Origin: Aselliscus stoliczkanus
Taxonomy: Eukaryota > Chordata > Mammalia > Chiroptera > Hipposideridae
DNA length: 64,000 bases
Reading direction: 5' to 3'
NCBI GenBank assembly: GCA_033961575.1
Contig: CM066733.1
Coordinates: 142,216,421-142,280,420, forward strand
The translations under genes were made by a program, and so were the position numbers. The first letter of the stretch is position 1, and every line of letters starts with the position of its first letter. The notes under the pieces are model-generated. The model made no database searches and was not told where the DNA came from. It saw only the letters and a program-made list of their open reading frames with translations. Positions 48,209 through 62,899 of this stretch are shown here, one piece after another.

Positions 48209-49600
48209 AGCAGTTAACAAACTTTAAACTCCTAGAAATTATGGAGGATCCTGCAGAACTTTTGTTTTTGTGGATTTTATTTATTGATATTTATTATGTT
48301 AAATATTAAAACGAGAAAACTTTAAAATATTTATTTGCTTAAAATAACAAACTTTTACATGTTGACATAAATAACATATTTTATGGGAATAACTATATTT
48401 TTCAAAATAAATAATTCATAAGAAGACAAGCATTGTTTTACATTTTTAAAAGTCTCTTTAATATTTGGTTTAATAGAATATAAGACACCTAGATACTTCT
48501 GTCTGCTTCTATAATCAATAAGTTGCTTTAGTTGAAGTAGATCAAGAAATCCAATATCACAAAAATGTGTAGTTGGAAGTGCAAGAATTATTTTAATACC
48601 CTTTTAAAATAATTATAGATAAGCTTCTTTGATACTATATCAAAACTTGACATATAGTGTTTTCTTAAAGGTTAGTTGCAGTGTGAAATCTGAAACTATG
48701 TCAACCAAATTTTCCTATTGTTACATTAAAATCCATTGGCTTATCTTGCTCTTTTAATTGATCTCTTACCTATGCATGATTTTGTGATATCATTTGCAAA
48801 ATATTGAGTCACTGATATATGTAGATCTTTCAAATGTGGGCATATTTCATTATTTGATATCAATAGCAAATGTTATTACCATTCATTAATAACCATTGAT
48901 GTTATTTTCTAAAAGCCTATTCATATTGGGAAGCTGTCAAATTCATGGTAGCAAATTCAGATTTTCCAAAATCAAATTTTTATTTGAAAACTTGACTCTT
49001 ACCACTGGCTACAAATACTATCATTTGTTTACTTGAAGTGTCAGGTTCACGTCATTCATTTTCAAGAAAATACCTGCCAAATACCCAAATCCGAATACCC
49101 ATAATTTTTCTGTCAGCAATTACTTAATATAAAAATTGTGCTCCAAGAAAAAGTAGCTAGTTTAGCTGGCAACTGAATCACATGAATGGTTTTCCAGGAG
49201 ATGACCATCAGAGGTTAGCATAAGTGCTATGTGTATATTCCTATTTTTTTTACATAGAATATTTTTAAGTACTCAAAGTTCAACATTTAATACAGTTTAT
49301 AATTTTTACCGCTTTATTAGGAAAGTCTTAGGTAAAACTGCTTGTCTTTTTCTTGCAGTATGTAGTGTAGAGAACGTATTTAGTAGTACAGTTGGTGCCA
49401 CTGCCTTGATTGGTATTGAAGCACCAGCAGTTTTTCCCACTGTTACTTTTGTACCATCAGTGTGAATGTTAATACAGTGGAAAAGGCCAATAATGTCTTA
49501 GTATTGCCATGAAAATAATGTTGAACTTGTGGTAACTTAAAAGAGTCTGAGGGAATCTTACTTTGAGATCTACTGACAGATCGATCCATTACTTTATTAG
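48209..49600 (-). mobile_element. hAT-Charlie-type transposon with transposase remnant
   Basis: The left edge 'cagcagttaacaaac' resembles a hAT terminal repeat (CAG start). The interior is a diverged copy of a repeat I recognise as common in mammals. On the minus strand around 49025-49100 it translates to GYLAGIFLKMNDVNLTLQ, which matches the hAT/ZBED-like transposase motif 'YLADIF.KLN.VNL.LQ'. Stops and frameshifts are frequent. The right terminus was not located and may lie beyond 49.6 kb. Confidence 0.6.
49521..49547 (+). repeat. 27-bp direct repeat, copy 1
   Basis: It begins TTGAACTTGTGG and ends AAAAGAGTC. An identical 27-base copy lies 1.6 kb downstream at 51140-51166. The flanks differ. 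Confidence 0.9.
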
Positions 49601-49637
49601 GAGCTGCATTCTGATTTTCTTAGGTGGGGTGCTTCTA

Positions 49638-49718
49638 TTGAGTTACTGGAAAAGTCATGACACATTTTTGCAATGAAAAACATAGAAAAAATACGTCATG
49701 ATTTTTCCAACAACCCAA
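49638..49718. mobile_element. mariner-type palindromic MITE, 81 bp
   Basis: Two inverted arms of about 38-40 bases (left core 'ggaaaagtcatgacac', right inverse 'ggaaaaatcatgacgt') meet around an AAAAA spacer. TA dinucleotides flank it at 49636-49637 and 49719-49720. Its size and layout are like MADE1, the MITE of Hsmar1, but the sequence differs. Confidence 0.85.
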
Positions 49719-49739
49719 TATTAAGAAATGTTTCCTCAT

Positions 49740-50330
49740 CAATGATTTTCTTTCCTGAGGTTCAGATCATATAAGAAAAGCAGGAAAAGTGCTTGATTCA
49801 TTCCTTCAATGTACCAGTTTTTAAAATAATGAAGTGGCTCTCTCACATTCTCTAAAGACTACCAATTAGTGTTTTATTAAAATATCATAGGAATTTATGA
49901 GTTTGAACACTTTTGATCAGTTCTATTCATTACAGTTTATGATCCTTATTACTAATGCTCGAGTTATTCCATCTTTGCCTGGTCAGAGCTAGTTGAAGTT
50001 GGCTCCTGAGTCCTTTTGGCATATTTATCAGTCTTTGATAGATACCTTGCCTTCTGGCATGACAAGAATTTCCTGACTAATCCTATTTATTTCCTTCATC
50101 ATTTCTAGAATCAGGCATTTCTTAAGGACCCATTTAGTGTAAAATAATATTAGAGAACACAATTTAGGTGCTAGAGGTCTCATTACTTTTGGGTCAATCA
50201 TTTTTTTCTAAATCTTTTTGTAGACAAAGCTAAGAAAATGTGTTTTTTTTTAAAGATATGATATATAATAAATTCATATTGACATTTCAAGTTAAAATTT
50301 ATGACTTCAGGTTTGATTTTCTTTTTCATC
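49740..50330. other. intergenic, possibly the rest of the hAT element
   Basis: AT-rich with no frame. It could be the 5' part of the hAT copy to the left, but I cannot align it. Confidence 0.3.
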
Positions 50331-50334
50331 TTTT

Positions 50335-50512
50335 TTTATTTTTATTGGGGAACAGCATGTTTTTCTAGGACCCATCAGCTCCAAGTCAAGTCATTGTTTC
50401 AGTGTAGTTGTGGAGGTTGTAGCTCAGTGGCCCATGGGGGAATCGAACTGTCAACCTTGGTGTTATGAGCACTGTGTTCTAACCACCTGAGCTAACTGGC
50501 TGCCTGCTATTA
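50335..50512 (-). mobile_element. tRNA-derived SINE, bat Rhin-like style
   Basis: On the minus strand: 'agttagctcaggtggttag', then 'ggttgacagttcgattcccc' with a B box, 'gccactgagctacaacctcc', and the tail 'ccccaataaaaataaaaa'. The AATAAA is present but the TCTTT is not. Confidence 0.8.
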
Positions 50513-50573
50513 TAGTTTTCTTTTAAAAACTTAAAAAATTTGAAAAAAAAAAACAACTTATTGATTTTACAAT

Positions 50574-51052
50574 GTTATCAAAACTGAGGGTTGCTAGTTG
50601 GGAGCGGGGTGGGGATGGAGGGAAGGGGAAGGGATTAGACAGCATAAATAGACAAATACAATATTGCCACAGGGATATGAAACACAGTTCGGGGAATATA
50701 ATAATGTAAAAATTTTGTGGTGTGTCAGATAGTCACATGTCTTGTTAGGGAGACCACTTCATGGATGGATTAGAGGCTTGATCACTGCACTGTACACCTG
50801 AAGCTGATGTTGTATAGTATTGTATGCCAACTGTAACTGAATATGTGGATGGTCACAGGATGTGGAGTATACTTTGGAGGGGAATCAGGGGAGTTGTGAT
50901 AGATATGTATGATATGGGGGGGAGTGGGGTGGCGAACTGGGGGAGGGGGGTTTTCACTTTGGGGGGTAAAGAGTATAACTATTGCATTGTGTTGTACACC
51001 TGAAACTAATAAAAAATTTGAAAAAATAAAATAAAAATAAAAAAATAATAAA
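50574..51052 (+). mobile_element. young 5'-truncated L1 3' UTR with perfect TSD
   Basis: It contains the GT-rich L1 3'-UTR sequence, including 'ctgtacacctgaagctgatg' and 'ttgtacacctgaaactaata', ending in an A-rich tail. It is bounded by an exact 19-base duplication AACTTATTGATTTTACAAT (50555-50573 and 51053-51071). No ORF2 is left. Confidence 0.92.
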
Positions 51053-51139
51053 AACTTATTGATTTTACAATTTTATCTCCTTGTAATTGTGCCCAAAACC
51101 TTGGATCTCAACAACACCAACAATTACTCATTTGATTAA

Positions 51140-51166
51140 TTGAACTTGTGGTAACTTAAAAGAGTC
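51140..51166 (+). repeat. 27-bp direct repeat, copy 2
   Basis: Identical over 27 bases to 49521-49547. It lies about 70 bases beyond the target duplication of the young L1. Confidence 0.9.
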
Positions 51167-51369
51167 CTTTACCATTATACATATTACATGTATACATGTA
51201 CATATACATATACAATGTCTGCATAATAATTCAATATACCAACAATAGTCTCATTTCTGACAACACTTTACTATTTGTTGCCATGGTTATATATATCTAT
51301 TAACACCTCTTCTTCCTCCTTAAATAAAGAGTAGTACTTTTCTCCACCTTGCTCTTTTTTTTCCAGCAG

Positions 51370-51600
51370 TGAGACCTGTTAGTGTATAGAGATAGTCTTC
51401 ATCCTTTCTAACAGTTGCTGAGTACTTCATTGTGTTGATTAATCATAGCTTATCCAAGCAGCCCCTGATTGGTAGATATTTGGGCTGGTTTCAGTATTTT
51501 GCTATTAGAAAGAGTGCTATGATGAATAGTCCTCTGCATACTTAAAAATTAAAAACAAAATTGTTAGTATATCTTTGGGATGGCTAAATCAAGGGGGAAA
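51370..51600 (-). repeat. old L1M fragment
   Basis: 'gagtacttcattgtgttgat', 'gatatttgggctggtttcag' and 'gctattagaaagagtgctat' are antisense L1M sequence, continued after an unassigned block at 52343. Confidence 0.6.
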
Positions 51601-51619
51601 TGCACAAAATTTGTTGGAT

Positions 51620-52340
51620 ATTCCCAAATCCCCCTCTTAGGGGTTGGACTGGTTATTCAGTTATTTTTTCTTAACTCTCTACCCACCATTTTCTCCTCCA
51701 CTTTGAGATGCTGGCACGAGGACTCAGCACATCACATTTCTGCTTTACCAGTTGAGTTTTTATTCAGTTTTGGCATAAGCGTGGTAGAGGTTGACTGCAA
51801 GGCAGGTAAAAGAAGGAAGGACTTGTTACTTTCTGCTTTGTTCCCTCTTCCTATCAGCATCACCCTGACAATAGTTTCATCCAGTAAGGGTATGTTACAG
51901 TTTCCAATTTCCTGCTAGAACCCTCTCTGCGGTATCAGCCCCAGCCAGTGAGCAAGGATCCTTAGAAACCTCCACTCTGCACGGCCTCCTGGGAACTCCT
52001 GAGGTACCTGTAGGAGCCACATGGAGCGCTTTCCTCAGAGATCTGACCTCAGCTCCCTGGTCCTTTCTCCCAACCAACCAGTCAGCATCCTTTTCTCATA
52101 ATTCTGCATCCTGCTCAGCAGGACTCCTCCTTCAAGTTTCTATATTTTAATAATCCCAACCTCTTGTTTTTTGTTCCCTCCCTTTGATTCCTTTGCTAAG
52201 AATAATAGCTACTTCCTGACGTTACTACATCTGGAGCAGCATGGGGTTTACATTTGTCTTTTAGATTCTCTAATCCTGGCTGACAATTCTCTTTCAATTA
52301 AAAAATGTGAACTTTACGTTTCTGACTGAGTCTGATCTAT
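51620..52340. other. unassigned insert between L1M pieces, possibly an LTR
   Basis: It is GC-richer than its flanks and separates two collinear L1M parts. No retroviral terminus could be fixed. Confidence 0.3.
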
Positions 52341-52342
52341 AC

Positions 52343-52925
52343 TGAGTTTGAACCATTTTGCATTTTCACTCTCAATCCATGAGAATGTTTCTCAGCAGCC
52401 TTGTCAACAGAGTTTGTTGCTCAGTTTGGGGATTTTTGCCAATCTGATAGGTAAGAAACGGTCTCAGTGTATTTCCTTTAGCTTGAGGAAGGAAGAGAAT
52501 GGTTTTAAATTAATATCTATTTGCATTTTTTACTGGGAACTCTTAGACCCATTTTCCCATAGAGTTGTTGCCGATTTCCTTCTCTATTTTAGATGCTTTT
52601 TTTTGTATCAGCTATACCAGTCCTTGATTGTATAAGTTCTAAAAATGTTCCCACAGGGTATCATTTGTCTTTTTTCTGTGCTAATGGCAGTTTATTTTTT
52701 AGTTTTAATTATTTTTGTTTGCCATATTAAGGTTTTTTGTATTCATGTAATCAAAGGCATCAATCTTTTTTTCCCATTGCTTCTGGAAATGGAATCAAAA
52801 TTAGGAAAGCCTTCCTCACTCCCAGATTATAGAGGGATATGCTTATGTTTTCTTTTAGAGAGTATATTGTTTCATCTTTATCTTTAAACTTCTGATCCAT
52901 TTGGGATTTATCCTGGTATACAGTA
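52343..52925 (-). repeat. old L1M ORF2 fragment
   Basis: 'tttttgccaatctgatagg' and 'cttctgatccatttgggat' are antisense ORF2. The minus-strand frame includes LYTRINPKWIRSLK, the known L1 ORF2 'LYTKINSKWIKDL' region. Confidence 0.75.
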
Positions 52926-52947
52926 TTAAAAAAAAAAAAATGTATTG

Positions 52948-53078
52948 TTGGGCCGGCTGAGTGACGCGGTGGTTAAGCACTGGCTTGGGAAGCCAGCGGC
53001 CCCGGTTCGGGTCCCACATATAAGGGCCAGTGACACTGCCCTCAAATAAAACAAAACAAACAAACAAAAAAACTGAAG
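52948..53078 (+). mobile_element. short tRNA-derived SINE
   Basis: 'gtgacgcggtggttaagcac', GGTTCGGGTCCC and 'gccagtgacactgccctc' with an (AAAC)n-rich tail, nearly identical to the copy at 11184. Confidence 0.9.
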
Positions 53079-53138
53079 ATATCTCCTGGCCCACAACTGG
53101 CAAGTCCCCTGAGGTCAGAACGTGCCGGCTGAGGAGAG

Positions 53139-53317
53139 CATGTGCTGAGCCCATGGCCATGGTCCAAGCTGTGGGGTCTGCGCTCACTCAGATAAGGCAG
53201 CTGAACCACCCAAGAAAAAGTCTGAAATTTGGCTTCGGTGAAACTGATAGACTGACAAGTTTTAAAGATGAATTCAAAACATTTACTCTTCCAGAGTTTT
53301 ATCAACCAGACTTCTAG
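53139..53317 (+). pseudogene. possible retro-pseudogene fragment, unidentified
   Basis: Starting at the ATG in the frame, it reads MAMVQAVGSALTQ through LKFGFGETDRLTSF to FTLPEFYQPDF and a stop. The amino acid texture is more protein-like than its neighbours, and the ATG has a Kozak-like context (gagcccATGG). I cannot name a parent gene. There is no splice context. It follows a SINE tail closely. It may be chance. Confidence 0.2.
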
Positions 53318-53319
53318 CA

Positions 53320-54028
53320 ACGGGGCTTTGTTGGTCTAAGGATCTGATATCCCATTCAGGTCTGGTGTTGTGATCCATAAAGAAGGTCTGAGATTTTATA
53401 CATATATCAAAAGTGACCTCAAGGGTCAGAGGTAGTTTCAACACTGTGATGCACTCCACCTGCCTCTCTCTAAAGCTGGAAAAGAGACAAGACTTTAAAC
53501 TTCCATAGAAACTCCAATTATGCACAGGTTTGTTTTGTCAATTAAGGGTTCAAGAATTATAGAGTAAATATTTCAATAGCAAATTTAAGTCAAATAAGAA
53601 GGAATGGAGATTTTTAAACAAACACATAAAATTACTTTGCCTCAAAAGAAAAAAACCTTCAACCTCTGTCATCAGGAGCCAAATGGATCTCTGGAAGTAG
53701 CCTCCATCGAAACATTTGTCCTAACAACTGAAAGGAAATAAGCTGTTAGATGGGAACAGGTAGTATTCATTCAATTTGGATACTTGGTTAAAAATTGAGT
53801 GGTTTCATGGTTATGATTATGTAAATAACTTACACTTGTGTGAAATAGCTTTTGTCAATATCACTTCACTTGTATAAATTTATATAACCTAACTGTTAGG
53901 TATTCACTTTGCTGATTTAAATTTTCAAAAAAAAGGTATTCATATGAACTGCTTATTATTATTTAAGAAAATACTCCACCTTTCATTTTTACCTTAGAAA
54001 ACACTGGACTAATCCTTATCTCCTCTTT
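53320..54028. other. intergenic, nothing recognised
   Basis: AT-rich unique-looking sequence. Confidence 0.35.
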
Positions 54029-54039
54029 GTGAGTGCATT

Positions 54040-54334
54040 CGTTTTTTTAATTAAAGTTTAGTGAGTGACAATGGTTAGTACATATACATAGGTTTCAGGT
54101 GTACAACTCTGTAATATATCATCTGTATATCACATTGTGTGTTCACCACCCAGAGTCAGTTCTCCTTCCATCACCATGTATTTGACCCTGTTTACCCTCA
54201 TCTATCACCCCCCTCTCCCCTTACCCTCTGGTAACCACTAAACTATTGTCTGTGTCTATGAGTTTTTGTTCCTTTGTCTGTCTTGTTCCTTTGTTGCTTT
54301 CAGTTTTATATCCCACATAAAACTGGAAAAACAA
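54040..54334 (-). mobile_element. 5'-truncated L1 3' UTR with TSD
   Basis: It has an oligo(T) start and reverse L1 3'-UTR sequence ('ataggtttcaggtgtacaac', 'cttaccctctggtaaccact'). The 11-base duplication GTGAGTGCATT flanks it (54029-54039 and 54335-54345). Its 3' UTR resembles that of the inverted L1 at 25.2-25.5 kb. Confidence 0.88.
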
Positions 54335-54349
54335 GTGAGTGCATTTTAA

Positions 54350-55780
54350 AATATAGAATGTTTGGGAGTTACCAAAAGACTAGAGGATAAGAATTTTTTT
54401 TGAAATGGATTTCATTTTATTTTTGGTCACTGTTAGTCTCTTACTTGGCTCTCTTTCTGTTAGTGACCTCCAGGTCTCTGATTTTTTGAACTTTTTCTTT
54501 TTTCCCTTCTTTCCTTCTTTCCTTCCTTAAAGAAAGAACAGCCTGCTATAATAGCAGTGAATTATCTATTGGTACCCTGCTGCCATCCCCTACTGTTCCT
54601 TGTCTTTCCTTCTTTCATATACGTGGTCACACACAAGTATAATGTGTACAGCTCAGACATATTAACAGATGCCCCCACCCAGCCTGCCCCCAATTAAGTT
54701 GCCAACCTAACACCTCTCTCCCAGTCGCTGGAGAACAGATTGCTTGTTACATCACTCAAGTGCATTATTCTTATGTCTCCCTGTGGCACACGTTCCTTCT
54801 AGATGCCTTTTAGTTCATGGTTTAAACAGAAGCAAGACACAGTCTGCATTTTAAGATTAATTTTATATACCTTTGGCTTTTACAAGGCCAGATACTCTGG
54901 AAACGAATGTTTAATAAATGTTAATGGAATTTAATTTTTATATACCGTATGTGAGAACACTTATCTTTGAAATAAAATGGTGTGAAACCTTATATGGCAC
55001 CAAGAAAAATTTCAAAACAAATTATTTTTCACTCTGTATCCTTAAATCAAGAGTCTGAGCAAAGTGGAAAAGCATTTTTATTTTTTGATATTTAGGATTT
55101 AAAGACTGAATATAATTACTATTAATTTATTACACTGAGAATATCACCAGGCATTTTGCCAGAGTTACTTACCACTACAAAATAGTTCTAAAATGGTGCC
55201 TAAAAAGAAACTGTCTCCACAACCTATTTTCCCATTGATTTTCATTAGGCAAAAAGTTCTCTTTGAAAAAAAAAATGGTTCCTCACATATTAAATAATCA
55301 ACAGGATAAATGCTTTGAAAATTTTTATGAAAACTCTACTAAAGGGATACCACTCAAAAATGCTTGTAGTATTATAGGTATTAGACATGTATGTTGAGTA
55401 AATTAATTTCTGTTCTAAGGCTATGCCTAGGAGCATAATAACAATTTGTTTTTTTACAGAACACTTTTACCTGGATGTAAAATATAGTCTAATTACAAAT
55501 TTTGGCTGATGTTATCGTTCACCAAATTTGGATACTTAATTAAAGATAGAAGAAAATACCACCTTTTTAATCTTCCTAATTCATGAACTAACATATAAAA
55601 CAAACTTATTGACTTATTCTCTACATATTTAGAATGCTGAAATTTCTCCAGTTCCAATTAATGAAGAAAAATTCTTTTTTTTGCTTCAGTGCCTGGGACT
55701 GAAGTGCCTACTTAATAAACATTTGATGTGTAAATGAATGATTTTTGACAGTAGCCAGGCACTTACAGCAAAAATGAGGC
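54350..55780. other. intergenic, nothing recognised
   Basis: AT-rich sequence with a (CCTT)-rich patch near 54500-54530. No coding signal. Confidence 0.35.
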
Positions 55781-55784
55781 AATG

Positions 55785-55940
55785 CAGTGCAGTGTGAAGA
55801 ACAGAGAAGGAAACAGATCTGGGTGGGTTCTTGACCCAGTTCTGTCATGAACCGGCTATGTGACCTCAGGTAAATAACTTGGCCTGCCTGAGCCTCGACT
55901 TCCTCCATATAATGAGGATGCTTGAGATGAGCTTGCATGG
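55785..55940 (+). repeat. MIR SINE
   Basis: 'cagttctgtcatgaaccgg', 'ctatgtgacctcaggtaaat', 'ctgcctgagcctcgacttcc' and 'catataatgaggatgcttga' are typical MIR. Confidence 0.8.
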
Positions 55941-56389
55941 CCTTCTAGCTCTAAAACACTAGTTCCCAGTCTTAAAATTTAGCCAATGGCTCTCACCAGT
56001 TTTACTTTCGGCTTTCACCATGGAGAGAGGCCCATTTAGGTTATAAAACTTCTGCATTTGTGATTACCTCTAGAACTATATCTATTGAAAGGCAAGCAGT
56101 TGAAAGACAGGAGCCTGAGGGTTTGGACAAGTGTAGAAGACAGAGGAGTAGAAGGCATAATCTGGGGGGCGGGGGGGAGGGTCTCTATAGTTCAGACGAG
56201 CGAAATCTCCCAAGGCAGGTTTTCTTGCGATGTGGCAGTAAGTTTTATTGATGACTGATTAACAACTGATGAATTTATGAAAGCCTTCCTACCCTTCCAA
56301 AGAGAGTGTCAGGATGCTTTATTTCCTAATTGGATAGTGACACCGCCTATAAATAAAGGAGAATCACTGCCACCTATTGGTGAGACAGG

Positions 56390-56525
56390 ACGGATTTGTT
56401 CTAGTCTCTGTTCTGATTTATTATATGACCTTGAGCAAGTCACTTATCTTCCAAACTAGTCCCCCTAATTATAAAATGGAAATAGAAATACTTGTTGCCT
56501 TCGCTGCGGATTAATGAGGCAAGGT
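56390..56525 (+). repeat. MIR SINE remnant
   Basis: 'tatatgaccttgagcaagtc', 'acttatcttccaaactagtc' and 'attataaaatggaaatagaa' match the MIR core and tail. Confidence 0.7.
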
Positions 56526-56529
56526 ACTA

Positions 56530-57286
<757 letters not shown>

Positions 57287-57534
57287 TAACAGCCCGGGGC
57301 GGAGAGGGCTGGATGCTCCCAAAGTCCGAGCGCCCTGGAGAAACAACCTAGCTCCAGTTCCGCAAGGGGTGGCCTGGGTACTGGGGGAGGGAAGGAGTGC
57401 AGGTTACCTGTGGCCCCACAGCTCTTTGTACCCGCCCCCCGCACTGGGCTCCTTCTGGCAAGTCCCTCCTGGTAGCTGTTCTTAATTTGGAGCCCAGAGT
57501 CCAGGGGCTTGGGAACCCAGGAAGTCCTCCTCGG

Positions 57535-57535
57535 G

Positions 57536-57570
<35 letters not shown>
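57535..57570. repeat. (CA)n microsatellite
   Basis: About 18 CA units sit about 250 bases downstream of the (GA)50 tract, again upstream of the SAMD5 CpG island. Confidence 0.95.
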
Positions 57571-57572
<2 letters not shown>

Positions 57573-58901
57573 ACTGCGATACTTTAAGAGGAATATAGGG
57601 AATATTTTAAGTGCATCCACATTGGGTGTCTTTCTGGGCAACAGAACCAAAGCTGTCATCTGATTCTTTAAGGGTTCTGTGTCCCCAGAGCCCTGATTTA
57701 GGGAAAAACGGACCTCCCCGCGTAAGGCCCGGCGCGCAGGTATGGGAAAGACTCTGAAATCATCATCTGTCCACCTTCAGGGTCGGGGCTAGCGGCTGGC
57801 ACGCCCCACCCGTACTCCTTCAGGTAAAAGTCCAGTGCACGTCCTGAGATAGCGCAGGTGTGAAGTTGAGCGACCCTTCTGCGCAAAGGGAGGGGCACAG
57901 TGAACCTGCCCCACCGACTGCTTCGACCAAAATTCTCTTGGCCCCCAAGAAGAGGTCAGATACTTAAGGAAACTTAGGGGAGGTACTCTGTTCCATCTGC
58001 TGCCCGTGTCCCCACCCGCAGGCGCTGGCTCAGGCATCGGACACTATGGGAAAATTCGGTTCCATTTGTTATTCCCTAGAGAGAAAGTACCGAGGGCGGA
58101 AACGTCCGAGCGTCCCCTCTAACGCCCGCTGCGTGGTAAGCTGTCCACGTCCACACGAGTCCGGGGCGGGAGGAGAGAAAGCTGCTCTCTGCACTCCAGG
58201 ATTGAAGGCGGGAAGAGCCACGCGGGGCGCTGGGGCAGAATGCTGGGTGGGGCGACGGGAGAGCAGGCACCGTGCAGCCGAGGGTGAGAAGACCCGGCAG
58301 AAGGTGGGGTGGGGGGCCGGGCGGAATGGCAACCGAGGGATAGCACGACCCACTGCAAACTTTCGCAGCCCTGGAAGAGCCAGGCAGACGCACCAGCCGC
58401 TCCCGCCGCCCAGCTGGGCGCCCAGCTGCAGCGAGGAGGGGCCGCGCGCCGCGTGGGCTGGACGCGGGCAGTCCCCGCATCGCGCTCACCCACGGGGCCC
58501 AAGCGCCACCGCTCCGAGCACAGCAGCAGCCGGACGCAGCCTGGGAAAGGAGAAGGGAAAGTCGGCCTCCCCGTGTCGCCGCCTAGTCAGGGCGGGCGGG
58601 CGCGCGGGACGTGCCCTTGGGCAGTCCAGGGCGCGCAGGCTGGAGTCAGGGAGGCCCGGGAAGCAGTGAGCGCTGAGATTTCCACGCGCTGGAGAAATCG
58701 GATGAAAAATATGAAAAGCAATCCCATCGGCCGCTGCAGCCCGGCCGTTTAGGAGACACCCCCATCCTCCCTCGGAGGGCGACAGGGACCAGCCCCCGCG
58801 AAGGCACGGCGCTCCTGGGCGCCCGCGGGTCTGCGCGGAGCAGCCGCCTCCCCAGCGCGGGGCAGGCGGTCAGCCGCCAACCGCCGCCGCCAGCAACCGA
58901 G

Positions 58902-58967
58902 ATGCAGCGCGCAGCCCCGGGACCGTCCGGGCTGCGGCGGCTCCGGGGCGGGACCGCGCGCCGCTGA
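58902..58967 (+). other. possible upstream ORF in the SAMD5 leader
   Basis: An ATG with G at -3 opens a 21-codon frame (MQRAAPGPSGLRRL...) that ends in TGA, 328 bases before the SAMD5 start. No other ATG lies between this one and the SAMD5 ATG. It matters only if transcription starts upstream of 58902, which is unknown. A role in restraining translation is an inference. Confidence 0.3.
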
Positions 58968-58983
58968 CCCCGCGCGGGTGTGA

Positions 58984-62890
<3,907 letters not shown>

Positions 62891-62899
62891 AAACTTCTC

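Noticed and set aside
58046..58669. 207-codon plus-strand ORF in the CpG island
   Set aside because: GC-rich DNA lacks stop codons by composition. The translation is low-complexity Arg/Gly/Ala, other frames are equally open, and no domain is seen. It contains a possible donor (GTAAG near 58136), but nothing links it to SAMD5.
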